The notes below the pieces were generated by a model, which worked only from the letters and a program-made list of their open reading frames with translations, ran no database searches and was not told the DNA's origin. DNA of 60,801 nucleotides from a bacterium (GTDB taxonomy: Bacteria > Pseudomonadota > Alphaproteobacteria > Sphingomonadales > Sphingomonadaceae): positions 1 through 60,801 of the forward strand of contig JAVBXL010000088.1 in NCBI GenBank assembly GCA_030824575.1. The letters run 5' to 3'. Shown here in pieces: positions 36,727 to 46,314 of the stretch (its first letter is position 1; each line of letters opens with the position of its first letter). Both the position numbers and the translations under genes were made by a program.

Positions 36727-37073
36727 CAGCGTTGCTCCTGTCGGCTAATCGGAGCGCCGGCATGTTCGTTGACGGCTGGCGCCTGCGTGTTGGGGGCGCC
36801 GAGAAACCGGCGGCGATTTTCAGACCACGCCCGTTTGCAGCCTGGATCATCGATCGCGGGCGAACCCAGGTCGTTGCAGCGGACCAGTTCGGCTTCGAGC
36901 GGATCGCGCGCGATCGTCGTGGCGGGGCTTCTTTCGGCCGGCCTGTCGGAGCGTGCCGCCGTCGTGAACCACACCGCGATCGCGACGATCACCGCCGCGA
37001 CAGTGCCGACGACGAGGATCCGACCAGGCTTTGGTCGCTGGAGCCTGTCGGCGAGCAATCCAGGCCAGCGCAT
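36726..37073 (-). CDS. TrbK-alt, putative entry-exclusion protein
   Basis: 115 residues from MRWPGLLADRL at 37073, 8 bp after the trbJ stop. It has one N-terminal transmembrane segment (ILVVGTVAAVIVAIAVWFTTA, ~19-39) and a small periplasmic domain with two conserved cysteines (LVRCNDLG and DPGCKRAW), the mark of the alternative TrbK family. TrbK proteins stop cells that already carry the element from acting as recipients. A longer reading frame runs further upstream but overlaps trbJ extensively and lacks family support. Confidence 0.85.
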   Translation of the reverse strand: MRWPGLLADRLQRPKPGRILVVGTVAAVIVAIAVWFTTAARSDRPAERSPATTIARDPLEAELVRCNDLGSPAIDDPGCKRAWSENRRRFLGAPNTQAPAVNEHAGAPISRQEQR

Positions 37074-37081
37074 CGGCCCGC

Positions 37082-37825
37082 TCAGCGATCGTGGAACATG
37101 GTGACCTCGGTGGGCTGGTAGCCCTGACCCGGAGTCAGAAAACGGCGAAGCTGCTCGCGACCTTGGTCCGCAGCCGCCGCGCGCTGCGCCGCTTCGAGGT
37201 TTTGCGCACGCCCCTGCGCCGCGACGGCGGCAGTCAGATCGGACAGTTGCTGGGCCTGGAGCGCCAGAAGCTGATTGCCGGCTTGGGTCGCCTGCAGTGC
37301 GCCGGTGGCGGACTGGCTGGAACCTACCAATGCCGCCATCTGCGTGCGGTTGGTTTCGATATTGCCCACAACGCCAGCCTGAACACGCATCGCATCCTGA
37401 AGTGCGCTGACCGATGTCTGCCAACGCTGGCGGGCCGATGCGAAGAGCGCCTGATCGGAACTGGAGGCGCTGGCTGGCGCGTAGCTGGTCTGGAAGGCGC
37501 GATCGATCTGCTGCACGTCATAGGCAATGCTCTGCGCCTGCCCCAGCAGTTGCTGGGTCCTAGCGACCGACTGCTGGAGTTCTTGCAACGAGGAATAGGG
37601 CAGGCTCGCCAGATTGCGGGCCTGATTGATGAGGCTTTGCGCCTCGTTTTGCAGCGAGGTGATCTGGTTGGTGACCTGCTGGAGCGAGCGCGCGGCCTGC
37701 AGGACGTTTTGGGTATAGTTGGTCGGGTCCCAGACAGTGATCTGGGCCTGAGATGGCATCGGCAGCGTGGCCAATGTCAGGGCGGCGAGACCGGCAGTCC
37801 ATGCCGGACGGAATTGGAGCTTCAT
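37082..37825 (-). CDS. trbJ: TrbJ, VirB5-like periplasmic transfer protein
   Basis: 247 residues from ATG at 37825, which has a GAGGAG ribosome-binding site; the upstream extension is rejected. A cleavable signal peptide is clear (MKLQFRPAWTAGLAALTLAT... ending PSQAQ). The mature part is helical and glutamine-rich (YTQNVLQAARSLQQVTNQI, LLGQAQSIAYDVQQIDRAF), ending RFLTPGQGYQPTEVTMFHDR, as in TrbJ. VirB5-like proteins sit at the pilus tip. The start codon overlaps the trbE stop (ATGA). Confidence 0.95.
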   Translation of the reverse strand: MKLQFRPAWTAGLAALTLATLPMPSQAQITVWDPTNYTQNVLQAARSLQQVTNQITSLQNEAQSLINQARNLASLPYSSLQELQQSVARTQQLLGQAQSIAYDVQQIDRAFQTSYAPASASSSDQALFASARQRWQTSVSALQDAMRVQAGVVGNIETNRTQMAALVGSSQSATGALQATQAGNQLLALQAQQLSDLTAAVAAQGRAQNLEAAQRAAAADQGREQLRRFLTPGQGYQPTEVTMFHDR

Positions 37826-40269
37826 GGCAGTTTCTCCTCTTGTGGGGTGATGATGAGATCGGTCGCCCAAGCGACGCCGCGGGCCTCAAGCCAGGCCTTG
37901 GCAAAGCCGGTCGGGCCATGTTCGGCCATCAGCCGAGCAATGAGGATTTGATCGCCCTTGCTGGAGGCCGCTGTGAAGGCGAGCGCCACCTCGCCCAGAC
38001 CCAGCTCGAACAGACGATTTCCGCGGCGTGACTGGCAGTAATAGTCACGCTTCGGGGTGGCGCGGCTGAGGATCTCGATCTGACGATCGTTGAGTCCGAA
38101 GCGTTCGTAGATTGTCGCGATCTGGGGCTCGAGCGCGCGCTCGTTAGGCAGGAAGAGCCGCGTCGGGCAGCTTTCGATAATGGCCGGCGCAATCGCCGAA
38201 CCGTCGATGTCGGCGAGCGATTGGGTGGCGAAAATCACGCTCGCGTTCTTTTTCCGCAGCGTCTTCAGCCATTCGCGGAGCTGGCTGGCAAAGCCTTCGT
38301 CATCGAGGGCAAGCCAGCCTTCGTCGACGATCATCAGCGTCGGACGACCATCCAGACGATGTTCGATCCGGTGAAAAAGGTAGGCAAGCACGGCTGCGGC
38401 GGCGCCCGTGCCGATCAGGCCTTCGGTTTCGAAGGCGAGCACGTCGGCTGACCCGACACGCTCGGTCTCGGCATCGAGTAGACGACCCCAAGGCCCGCCG
38501 ACGCAATAGGGCTTGAGCGCTTGTTTAAGCGCCTGGCTCTGGAGCAAGACCGATAGGCCCGTGAGGGTGCGTTCGGACTTGGGGGCCGACGCCAGATTGT
38601 TGAGCGCCGACCAGACATGCTCCTTTACGTCGGGCGTAATGTCGATCTTCTCGCGGGCCAGGATGGCGGCAACCCACTCGGCCGCCCATGCGCGTTCTTC
38701 TTCCGCATCGATCCCGGCCAGCGGCTGCAAGGCGACCGGTTCGCTCGCGTCTTCGGCGAGTGAGCCGCCAAGGTCGTGCCAGTCACCACTCATCGCCAGC
38801 GCGGCTGCCCGGATTGAGCCGCCGAAGTCGAAGGCAAAGATCTGCGACCGGGCATAGCGGCGAAACTGGAGCGCCATCAGCGCCAGTAGCACCGACTTGC
38901 CGGCGCCCGTTGGGCCGACAACCAGGGTGTGGCCGACGTCGCCTACGTGGAGCGAAAAGCGGAATGGCGTCGATCCTTCGGTCTTGGCCAGAAAGAGTGG
39001 CGGAGCATCAAAATGCTCGTCGCATTTCGGTCCAGCCCAGACTGCGGAGAACGGCATCATATGCGCGAGGTTCAGGGTCGAGACCGGCGGCTGGCGGACA
39101 TTGGCATAAACGTGCCCCGGCAGGCTGCCGAGCCAGGCCTCGACGGCGTTGACGCGCTCGACCATGCAGGTGAAGTCGCGGCCCTGGATCACCTTTTCGA
39201 CGAGCCTCAGCCGCTCATCGGCGATGCGAGGGTCATCGTCCCAGATGGTCACGGTTGCGGTGACATAGGCCGCTCCCACCAGATCAGAGCCGAGTTCCTG
39301 AAGCGCCATGTCGGCGTCCGCGGCCTTGTTGGCGGCGTCGCTGTCCATGAGGGCTGAGGCCTCGTTCGTCATGATCTCCTTGAGCATCGCCGCGATGGAT
39401 TTGCGCTTGGCGAACCATTGGCGGCGAATGCGGCCCAGGACCTTCGCGGCGTCGGTCTTGTCGAGGCAGATCGCCCGGGTGACCCACCGATAATCGAAGG
39501 CAAGGCGGTTGAGGTCGTCTAGCAGGCCCGGCCAGGTTTGTGACGGAAAGCCCATGATGGTCAGCGTGCGCAGGTGAGCCTTACCCAGGCGAGGTTCTAG
39601 CCCGCCAGTGAGCACTTGATCGGCCAGGATGGCGTCGAGGTGCATGGGGGTTTCAGGCACGCGGACTTGATGCCGGTGGGTCGAGACCGTGGCGTGCAGA
39701 TAGGTCAGGGTCTCAATGTCGCTGAGCCACGCGGTTTCGGGCATGAACCCGTCAACGAGGTTGAGGACGCGGTCGGTGCGATCGATGAAGGTGGCGAGTT
39801 GCTCGTGACCGTTGACACCGGATTGCTCGCGGCCCTCGTACAGCCAGGCCTCGGCGCGGGCGGCGTCCTCGGCCGGCGGCAACCAGACCAGTGACAGGAA
39901 ATAGGACGATTCATAGTGCGCGCCGGCTTCGTCGAACTGCGCTCTGCGCTCGAAATCGACGAGATTGGAGACGCCGTCCGGAAACGTGCCAGGCGGATAG
40001 GCACTGGCCGGATGGCGCTGCGCCTCGACGAAGATCGCCCATCCGGAGCCAAGACGCCGCAAGGCATTATTGAGCCGTGAGGTCGTGGAGACCAACTCGG
40101 CGGGTGTTGCGCTATCGAGATCCGGACCGCGGAACCGGGCAGTGCGCTGAAAGCTGCCGTCCTTGTTGAGGATGACGCCTTCGGCAACCAATGCCGCCCA
40201 CGGCAGAAAATCGGAGAGAGCTTGGGATTTCCCGCGATACTCGGAGAGATTCAGCACGATCGGTCTCAC
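37822..40269 (-). CDS. trbE: TrbE, VirB4-like ATPase
   Basis: About 815 residues, using a GTG start that overlaps the trbD stop (GTGA). This gives an N-terminus MRPIVLNLSEYRGK, and TrbE proteins typically begin near LNLSEYR; a second in-frame GTG four codons later is also possible. Motifs: VVGPTGAGKSVLLALMAL (Walker A, ~445-462) and MIVDEGWLALDDE (Walker B, ~640-652), plus CagE/VirB4 N-terminal features. This cytoplasmic ATPase drives assembly of the type IV secretion channel. Genes callers may prefer a start 41 codons upstream, but that segment lies in trbD in another frame. Confidence 0.95.
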   Translation of the reverse strand: MRPIVLNLSEYRGKSQALSDFLPWAALVAEGVILNKDGSFQRTARFRGPDLDSATPAELVSTTSRLNNALRRLGSGWAIFVEAQRHPASAYPPGTFPDGVSNLVDFERRAQFDEAGAHYESSYFLSLVWLPPAEDAARAEAWLYEGREQSGVNGHEQLATFIDRTDRVLNLVDGFMPETAWLSDIETLTYLHATVSTHRHQVRVPETPMHLDAILADQVLTGGLEPRLGKAHLRTLTIMGFPSQTWPGLLDDLNRLAFDYRWVTRAICLDKTDAAKVLGRIRRQWFAKRKSIAAMLKEIMTNEASALMDSDAANKAADADMALQELGSDLVGAAYVTATVTIWDDDPRIADERLRLVEKVIQGRDFTCMVERVNAVEAWLGSLPGHVYANVRQPPVSTLNLAHMMPFSAVWAGPKCDEHFDAPPLFLAKTEGSTPFRFSLHVGDVGHTLVVGPTGAGKSVLLALMALQFRRYARSQIFAFDFGGSIRAAALAMSGDWHDLGGSLAEDASEPVALQPLAGIDAEEERAWAAEWVAAILAREKIDITPDVKEHVWSALNNLASAPKSERTLTGLSVLLQSQALKQALKPYCVGGPWGRLLDAETERVGSADVLAFETEGLIGTGAAAAVLAYLFHRIEHRLDGRPTLMIVDEGWLALDDEGFASQLREWLKTLRKKNASVIFATQSLADIDGSAIAPAIIESCPTRLFLPNERALEPQIATIYERFGLNDRQIEILSRATPKRDYYCQSRRGNRLFELGLGEVALAFTAASSKGDQILIARLMAEHGPTGFAKAWLEARGVAWATDLIITPQEEKLP

Positions 40270-40538
40270 GCGCCGAAATGGGTCGGGTAGCGAAGGTGGC
40301 GGCGCACCACGTCGACGAAGGCGGGGTCGCGCCGCGCTGCCCATACGGCGGCCATGTGCCCGACGAGCCAGATCAGCAGGCCAGCCAGCCAAAGGCGCAA
40401 CCCCAGCCCCAGAGCTGCGGCGAGCGTGCCATTGATGATGGCCAGCGAACGCGGAGCCCCACCGAGAAGGATCGGTTCGGTCAGGCTGCGCCGAACCGGG
40501 GCATAGAAGCCGACGGCGGGTTCATCTGCGCCAAGCAT
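40266..40538 (-). CDS. trbD: TrbD, VirB3-like membrane protein
   Basis: 90 residues from MLGADEPAVGFYAPVRRSL, a start typical of TrbD (VPVHRSLTEPILLGGAPR-like). Two hydrophobic segments follow (LAIINGTLAAALGLGL and LWLAGLLIWLVGHMAAVW). It works with TrbE at the inner membrane. Overlaps with trbC and trbE are 1 and 4 bp, so it is translated as part of a coupled series. A longer frame upstream overlaps trbC and is rejected. Confidence 0.93.
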   Translation of the reverse strand: MLGADEPAVGFYAPVRRSLTEPILLGGAPRSLAIINGTLAAALGLGLRLWLAGLLIWLVGHMAAVWAARRDPAFVDVVRRHLRYPTHFGA

Positions 40539-40855
40539 CAGACCAGCGCCCCACCGCCGAACGAGAAGAAGGACAGGAAAAACGAGCTGGCCGCGAAGGC
40601 GATCGAAAGCCCGAAGACGATCTGGACCATCTTGCGAGCACCGCCCGAGGTGTCGCCAAAAGCGAGCGTGAGCCCGGTGACGATGATGATCATCACCGCG
40701 ATGATTTTGGCGACCGGTCCCTGAATCGACTCCAGGATCGACTGGAGCGGCGCCTCCCACGGCATGTTGGAGCCGGCGGCGTAGGCAGGTGCGGTTGTGA
40801 TCGCGAGCAGCGCGAAGGTTGCTGCGCCGGTCAAGCAGCGACGGAACATGGTCAT
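40538..40855 (-). CDS. trbC: TrbC, VirB2-like conjugative pilin
   Basis: 105 residues with a signal peptide ([20 protein letters not shown], cleavage near AYAAG). Two long hydrophobic helices follow (VAKIIAVMIIIVTGLTLAFG and MVQIVFGLSIAFAASSFFLSF), the classic pilin layout. In the RP4 system TrbC is cyclised by TraF; a TraF-type peptidase gene is present at 47388-47909. The gene overlaps trbB by 4 bp. Confidence 0.95.
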   Translation of the reverse strand: MTMFRRCLTGAATFALLAITTAPAYAAGSNMPWEAPLQSILESIQGPVAKIIAVMIIIVTGLTLAFGDTSGGARKMVQIVFGLSIAFAASSFFLSFFSFGGGALV

Positions 40856-41835
40856 GGCAGGTCTCCTGGCGAAGGTTGGAGGTGGTGGATGAGCCGGTAG
40901 TCGCCCTCCGGGGTCAGCCCTTCGACGCGCATGAGCTCGGCGAGCCGGCGGGAGGTGCCACGGCCAGAGAGAACAGCGATCAGGTCAATGGTCTCGGCGA
41001 TCAGCGCGCGCGGCACTGTGATCACCGCTTCCTGGATGAGCTGTTCGAGACGCCGCAGAGCGCCAAGCGCGGAGCCGGCGTGTAAGGTGCCGACACCGCC
41101 GGGGTGGCCTGTGCCCCACGCTTTGATCAGGTCGAGCGCTTCGCCGCCGCGCACCTCACCAATCGGGATCCGGTCAGGACGCAGGCGCAGCGCCGAGCGA
41201 ACCAGGTCGGTCAAGCTCGCTGCGCCGTCCTTGGTCCGTAGCGCGACCAGATTTGGCGCCGCGCACTGCAATTCGCGGGTGTCTTCGATAAGCACCACCC
41301 GGTCGCCGGTTCTGGCGACCTCGGCGAGCAAGGCGTTGACGAGTGTCGTTTTGCCGGTGGACGTACCGCCAACCACCAAGATGTTCTTGCGGGCGTAAAC
41401 GCCAGCGCGGAGGCTCTCGGCCTGCTCAGCGGTCATGATCCCCGCCTCGACATAATCGGTCAGGGTGAAGACGGCGACGGCGGGCTTACGGATGGCGAAG
41501 CTGGGCGCGGCGACGACGGGAGGCAGCAGGCCCTCAAAGCGCTCGCCGGTTTCGGGGAGTTCGGCGGAGACCCGCGGGTTGCCGCCATGGACCTCGGCTC
41601 CGACGTGGTGTGCCACCAGCCTGACGATGCGCTCGCCGTCTGCCGCGTTGATGCGCGCGCCGGTATCCTCCAAGCCGCCCGCGAGCCGGTCGATCCACAG
41701 ACGGCCATCAGGGTTGAGCATGACTTCGACGACGCCCGGGTCATCGAGATACCCGGCGATGTCGGCGCCCAGCGCGGTCCGCAACATCCGTGCGCCGCGT
41801 GCGAAACTCTCGGACCGGAAAGCAACTGTGGTCAC
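40852..41835 (-). CDS. trbB: TrbB, VirB11-like secretion ATPase
   Basis: 327 residues, using a GTG start at 41835 that places [22 protein letters not shown] at the N-terminus, as usual for TrbB; the open frame extends 80 codons further but crosses the promoter region. Motifs: [18 protein letters not shown] (Walker A, ~152-168), [12 protein letters not shown] (Asp box), [22 protein letters not shown] (Walker B region) and [14 protein letters not shown] (His box). It is a hexameric ATPase that powers pilus assembly and DNA transfer. It is the first gene of the trb operon after a 136-bp intergenic gap. Confidence 0.95.
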   Translation of the reverse strand: MTTVAFRSESFARGARMLRTALGADIAGYLDDPGVVEVMLNPDGRLWIDRLAGGLEDTGARINAADGERIVRLVAHHVGAEVHGGNPRVSAELPETGERFEGLLPPVVAAPSFAIRKPAVAVFTLTDYVEAGIMTAEQAESLRAGVYARKNILVVGGTSTGKTTLVNALLAEVARTGDRVVLIEDTRELQCAAPNLVALRTKDGAASLTDLVRSALRLRPDRIPIGEVRGGEALDLIKAWGTGHPGGVGTLHAGSALGALRRLEQLIQEAVITVPRALIAETIDLIAVLSGRGTSRRLAELMRVEGLTPEGDYRLIHHLQPSPGDLP

Positions 41836-41971
41836 GAACGTCGTCCCGTTTTCGCGTCTCGCCGGAGGCGAGACAGTCAACGGGTCGAGCAAGAAGCGGC
41901 GATATCGTACTGATTCAATAGGCTTGAGGGCGTAGTAGGGCTGTAGCGTACAATGGCAGGGAAACGGCGGT
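41836..41971 (-). promoter_or_regulatory. Putative trb operon promoter/operator region
   Basis: This 136-bp gap between the CopG-like gene and trbB is the only sizeable break in the traG-trb run. It holds a perfect 8-bp inverted repeat, GTCTCGCC-GGA-GGCGAGAC, at 41856-41874, about 20 bp before the trbB start, with TTGACT on the minus strand immediately upstream of it. I see no convincing -10 box. The repeat could be an operator for the adjacent RHH protein or a hairpin in the trbB leader. Confidence 0.4.
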
Positions 41972-42415
41972 TCACTCCTCGTCGGGATCTGCGCTCGTGG
42001 TTGCCGGAACGTCCTGAACGATCTCGTCGGCGAAGCTGCGCCCCTTGGCGAGGCGTCGCCCCAGGGTTTCAACAAAGCCCTCGAAGCGTTCGCGGCCCTT
42101 TGCCTGAGCTGCCGCTTGGGCTGAGTCGGGGAGCGGCGGCACGGCCGTCAGCCAGAAGCGCACAAAAAGAGCCAATGTTTCGTTGCTGATCATGATGTGG
42201 CGCTCAAGCCGGTCGATCTGGCGGGTCATGCGATCGAGCCGTCTCGCCAGCGCCGCCTCCAGGCGGTCGGCGCCGTCTGGTGATAGGTGGGATGACAATG
42301 CGGCTTGCACCACGTCGCCCTGGGCGACCCGCCGACGCCGGGCATAGTCAGCCAAATCCCGGCTCAGCTCAGCGGGAAGGCGGAATGTCTGTTTGATTCT
42401 GGGAGGCGGCTTCAC
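41972..42415 (-). CDS. CopG/ribbon-helix-helix protein between traG and trbB
   Basis: 147 residues. The N-terminus (KQTFRLPAELSRDLADYARRRRVAQGDVVQAAL) fits a CopG-type ribbon-helix-helix domain. The middle holds an amphipathic helix (LEAALARRLDRMTRQIDRLERH) and a weakly hydrophobic stretch (LFVRFWLTAVPPLP); the C-terminus is acidic. CopG proteins of this position are usually called conjugal transfer protein TraD-like or CopG regulators. It likely binds DNA at oriT or at the trb promoter just downstream. Its start overlaps the traG stop by 4 bp. Confidence 0.85.
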   Translation of the reverse strand: MKPPPRIKQTFRLPAELSRDLADYARRRRVAQGDVVQAALSSHLSPDGADRLEAALARRLDRMTRQIDRLERHIMISNETLALFVRFWLTAVPPLPDSAQAAAQAKGRERFEGFVETLGRRLAKGRSFADEIVQDVPATTSADPDEE

Positions 42416-44415
42416 AATACGATCCCATCATCAGGATCGAGAGAAGCCTGGCGCGCCATGCCACGCATTCGCGCCTGCAGCGTCTGAGCGCGAAGGGCGT
42501 TGTCGTCAGGTTCGTCGTCCAGGGCGTCGAACTCGCGCACGGGCAGCGGTGTCTCCGGCGCTATTGCCTCATGCGCGGGAATTTCCGGCTCCCGCCGGAT
42601 TCCGGCATTGGCAGAATCGTCGGCGTCGCCATCGATGGCATCATCCCCTGAGGTCCTTGCCGCGGTCGGCGCAAATGGCAGCGGCGCCAGCGCGCTCCAA
42701 TCATCGCTCTGCGCGCCAACCTCCTCGCGCTGGGTCGGTTCGGTGGGAGGAGGCAGTAGTCGCGCCTTGAGTTGGCGGTCCTCATAGTAGCGCGCCTTCG
42801 TCGCCCGGACCGGGAAGAGTCCTGAAACGAGGACGATCGCATCGCTCGGCGGGAGCTGCATGATTTCGCCCGGGGTGAGCAGCGGCCGCGCTGTTTCCTG
42901 ACGCGAAACCATCAAATGGCCGAGCCAGGGCGACAGACGATGGCCGGCATAGTTGCGGGCATCGCGGATCTCGGTCGCGGTTCCCAAGGCATCGCTTACA
43001 CGTTTGGCGGTGCGCTCGTCGTTGGTCGCGAAACTCACTCGCACATGGCAGTTGTCGAGGATCGCATTGTTCGGCCCGTAAGCCTTTTCGATCTGGTTGA
43101 GACTTTGAGCGATAAGGAAGCTGCGGATGCCGTAGCCAGCCATGAAGGCAAGCGCCGACTCGAAAAAGTCCAGGCGACCGAGCGCGGGGAACTCGTCGAG
43201 CATCAACAGCAGGCGGTGGCGCCGTCCCTTGGCGGCAAGGTCCTCGGTCAGGCGTCGCCCGACCTGATTAAGGATCAGCCGGATCAGGGGCTTGGTTCGC
43301 GAGATGTCGGATGGCGGGACAATCAGATAGAGCGTGACCGGGTCTCGCCGATCAACAAGATCAGAAATCCGCCAATCGCATCGGCGCGTCACGCGCGCGA
43401 CGACAGGGTCGCGGTAGAGGCCGAGGAACGACATCGCGGTCGACAGCACGCCCGATCGCTCGTTTTCGCTTTTGTTCAACAATTCGCGCGCGGCCGACGC
43501 AACGACGGGATGAACGCCGTCATCGCCGAGATGCGGAGTCGTCATCATGGCGCGCAGCGTCGTATCGATGGGACGCCTGGGATCCGAAAGGAAGTTGGCA
43601 ACGCCCGCCAACGTCTTGTCGGCTTCGGCATAGAGGACGTGCAGGATCGCGCCGACGAGCAAGGCGTGACTGGTTTTCTCCCAGTGATTGCGTTTTTCGA
43701 GTGCGCCCTCGGGATCGACCAGAATATCTGCGATGTTCTGCACGTCGCGCACTTCGGAGGGGCCGCGGCGGACTTCGAGCAGAGGGTTATATGCATCCGA
43801 GCTGATATCGGTGGGGTCGAAGCGCAGGACGTGGCTGAACCGGTTGCGCCACCCCGCCGTCAGTCCGAAATTTTCGCCCTTGATGTCGTGAACAATACAG
43901 GCGCCCGGCCAGGTAAGCAGGGTCGGGATGACGAGGCCGACCCCCTTACCGGACCGCGTCGGCGCAAAACACAGCACATGCTCGGGACCATCATGGCGCA
44001 GATACCGCTGGTGAAAGCGGCCGAGAATGACGCCATCGTCGCCAAGCAATTTGGCGGTTCGTAATTCGCCAGGCGTCGCCCAGCGCGCCGACCCGTAGGT
44101 CGTGACATTCTTCGCCTCACGGGCACGCCATACAGACATGCCGACCGCGACGGCGGTCGACGCAAATCCGCCTGCGGAGGCGATGACAGCGCCCTGATAA
44201 AAGATCTTGGGGGCGTAGGCGTCGAAGAAATACCACCACCAGAAGAATGCGGGCGGCGCGTAGATCGGATGCCCCATAAGGACAAGCCATGGTCGTCCCA
44301 GTTCGGGCTGATAACCCAACTGCCATGCGGTCCATTGCGTGGCCCCCCAGACCGAAGCCAGCACAATGAGGGCGACAATCAGAACCTGGCCCCAGAGGAT
44401 TTTGGTCGCGGACAT
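42412..44415 (-). CDS. traG: TraG, VirD4-like coupling protein
   Basis: 667 residues. Two N-terminal transmembrane segments (LWGQVLIVALIVLASVWGAT and IYAPPAFFWWWYFF) precede a FtsK/VirD4-type ATPase. Motifs: CFAPTRSGKGVGLVIPTLL (Walker A, ~143-160), LLLMLDEFPALGRLDF (Walker B) and FLIAQSLNQIEKAYG. The C-terminal ~100 residues are acidic and variable. It delivers the relaxase-DNA complex to the Trb channel. It lies 110 bp downstream of the relaxase gene. Confidence 0.95.
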   Translation of the reverse strand: MSATKILWGQVLIVALIVLASVWGATQWTAWQLGYQPELGRPWLVLMGHPIYAPPAFFWWWYFFDAYAPKIFYQGAVIASAGGFASTAVAVGMSVWRAREAKNVTTYGSARWATPGELRTAKLLGDDGVILGRFHQRYLRHDGPEHVLCFAPTRSGKGVGLVIPTLLTWPGACIVHDIKGENFGLTAGWRNRFSHVLRFDPTDISSDAYNPLLEVRRGPSEVRDVQNIADILVDPEGALEKRNHWEKTSHALLVGAILHVLYAEADKTLAGVANFLSDPRRPIDTTLRAMMTTPHLGDDGVHPVVASAARELLNKSENERSGVLSTAMSFLGLYRDPVVARVTRRCDWRISDLVDRRDPVTLYLIVPPSDISRTKPLIRLILNQVGRRLTEDLAAKGRRHRLLLMLDEFPALGRLDFFESALAFMAGYGIRSFLIAQSLNQIEKAYGPNNAILDNCHVRVSFATNDERTAKRVSDALGTATEIRDARNYAGHRLSPWLGHLMVSRQETARPLLTPGEIMQLPPSDAIVLVSGLFPVRATKARYYEDRQLKARLLPPPTEPTQREEVGAQSDDWSALAPLPFAPTAARTSGDDAIDGDADDSANAGIRREPEIPAHEAIAPETPLPVREFDALDDEPDDNALRAQTLQARMRGMARQASLDPDDGIVL

Positions 44416-44525
44416 AAGGAAACTCCCGCAGCGCAGGCGCTGACGGTGGGGTGCGCGTCTTGCTTTGCAAGGGCATTGTCAGTCGCGTCGTAGGATCGGC
44501 TAGGCTGTCGTGCAGAACGGTGGGG

Positions 44526-46280
44526 TCAGCCGATGCCGAGCCCTCGCTTGCGACCCATCGACCAATCGACGCCCCCGCCAGGAAGCATCACGCCTGTGAC
44601 TTGGCGGCCGAGATGCTGATCGAGGGCAGGTTTCCAGGGCACGAGCTCAAAGCCCAGGCCGTTGTCGATCATGGCGAAGCGGCCTGAGGCGAGGTTGACG
44701 CGCTGGCGGTAGAGGCCGGCGACATGATTGCCCGGCTCCGAGGGCCGATAGGGAAGGCCGGTCTCGCTTGCCAGATGACCTGAGGCATTGGCCAGCTCGC
44801 TTTGTCTCAGCGTATCAATGAGGTCGCGTGCGAAGACCGCGCCTTGGCGGCGTCGATTGGCCAAACCCACTGCGGCAAGTGTGTCTGTGCGCTGATCGAG
44901 CGCCTCGCGAACTTCGGCGCCGAACCCTGTGCTGGCGACTGGCGACGGATCTCGGCCGACGAGATGACGATCGAGCCAGGTCGCACCGGTGGCGGACACC
45001 TGTTCGGCCAGATCGAAATCCGATCGCACCGAGAGGGTGAGACGCTGCTGATTGTCCGCGCCGGTGAAGGGACGCACCTCCACGATTGCACCGATCTTGG
45101 CATCACCTGTGGCTTCGATGCTCGGTAGCCGGACATGATGGGTTCGGCCATCGATCCCATCGATGACGACATAGCCGGTTCCTGCCAGTTCATCCTGGAG
45201 GCCGCGATCGACGAGGCGGCCGAGGACGTTCGGCGAGCCCTCGCCGTGAATTGCGAAGTCGGCGACGCCGCGCGATTGACCTTGCCGATTGAGCGCCCGA
45301 TGCATCGTTTTGATGATGTCTCCGCGTTCGCCTAACGCCCGCAGAGTCGTCTCGGCGTCGGGTGCGATGGTCCATTGCGCGGGGCCAATCTGATCGGTGA
45401 TGCCGAGGCGCTGCAGATGCTGGGCACGGCCGACCAACAGATCGTGCAGGTCTTTGTCGCCGTGAGCGTGCCCACCAGGACGGAGATCGATGACGCCGCC
45501 GGTGTCGTCCGCATAGTCGCGCAAGGTTCGATCCAGGCGGGTCCACCGCTCCGCACTGACCTCACGCCGCAGGGTCACGCTGACCTCTTGGTCGCTTCGC
45601 GGCCCAAGCTCCAGTGACACGAGCCGCTCAGCCTGACCCCGCAGACCGCGACTGATATAGTCCCGGCTGATAACGAGGTCGGCGCCATCCTGATCACGCC
45701 CACGGACCAAGAGATGGACGTGAGGGTTGTCGGTGTTGTGATGTGTGACCGCGACCCAATCGAGCCTGGTTGCCAGATCTGCTTCGGCCTGCGCCATGAG
45801 GTCGCGCGTGAATTCTCGGAGGTCGCTCATCTGCGCCGCGTCCTCGGGTGAGACGATGAACCGAAAATGGTGGCGATCCTCTTCGCACCGATCGGCAAAG
45901 GCTCGGCCATCAGCATGGTCGCTTGCGCGATCGAACAGTTGACCGGGACGACCCTCTCGGTTTGTCCCGTCGCGTTGAAGGTAGGTCAGGTGAGTGGAAA
46001 GCGGGGCGGCGCGAAAGTGACTGCCACGGTGACGTGCGACGCGCGTCTTGATGAGCACCCGGCGTGAGGGACTGCGTAGCGCCGCACGCGCGGTCGCAGC
46101 GCGGCCACGACCGAACGAAGATTGCCGGACGCTGACGCTGGAAAACCGTCGTCCGCCATGTCCGGCCCGGCTGGCCGCTCGCATGACTTTGGCCACGAAG
46201 CTTTTGGCTTTGCCCCCAGGTGTTCCGCCGTCACGGCTTCGACCGGGCCGGATACGCAGGTCGTCGTCGCCCCGCTTCAT
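44526..46280 (-). CDS. DUF3363-family relaxase (VirD2/TraI-like)
   Basis: 584 residues from MKRGDDDLRIRPGRSRDGG at 46280, a start shared by this relaxase family; a 42-residue upstream extension is rejected. The relaxase domain has the histidine triad in VAVTHHNTDNPHVHLLVRG (~178-196) with HFRFIVSPEDA before it, and the DUF3363 part fills the C-terminal half. The enzyme nicks oriT and carries the strand into the recipient. The candidate catalytic tyrosine is probably in the STHLTYLQRDG segment (~95-105). The 110-bp gap to traG (44416-44525) and the gap before the start are the likeliest places for oriT, but no nick site is recognisable. Confidence 0.9.
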   Translation of the reverse strand: MKRGDDDLRIRPGRSRDGGTPGGKAKSFVAKVMRAASRAGHGGRRFSSVSVRQSSFGRGRAATARAALRSPSRRVLIKTRVARHRGSHFRAAPLSTHLTYLQRDGTNREGRPGQLFDRASDHADGRAFADRCEEDRHHFRFIVSPEDAAQMSDLREFTRDLMAQAEADLATRLDWVAVTHHNTDNPHVHLLVRGRDQDGADLVISRDYISRGLRGQAERLVSLELGPRSDQEVSVTLRREVSAERWTRLDRTLRDYADDTGGVIDLRPGGHAHGDKDLHDLLVGRAQHLQRLGITDQIGPAQWTIAPDAETTLRALGERGDIIKTMHRALNRQGQSRGVADFAIHGEGSPNVLGRLVDRGLQDELAGTGYVVIDGIDGRTHHVRLPSIEATGDAKIGAIVEVRPFTGADNQQRLTLSVRSDFDLAEQVSATGATWLDRHLVGRDPSPVASTGFGAEVREALDQRTDTLAAVGLANRRRQGAVFARDLIDTLRQSELANASGHLASETGLPYRPSEPGNHVAGLYRQRVNLASGRFAMIDNGLGFELVPWKPALDQHLGRQVTGVMLPGGGVDWSMGRKRGLGIG

Positions 46281-46314
46281 CGGTTCATGTCCTGCGACAA
46301 GCGCTTGCTGGCGT

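Noticed and set aside
42916..44064. 382-residue plus-strand frame opposite traG
   Set aside because: traG is unambiguous on the other strand; the antisense frame has no motifs or ribosome-binding site.
44459..44471. CTTGC-TTT-GCAAG as terminator or oriT
   Set aside because: The stem is only 5 bp, has no T-run, and no nick-site sequence can be recognised beside it.
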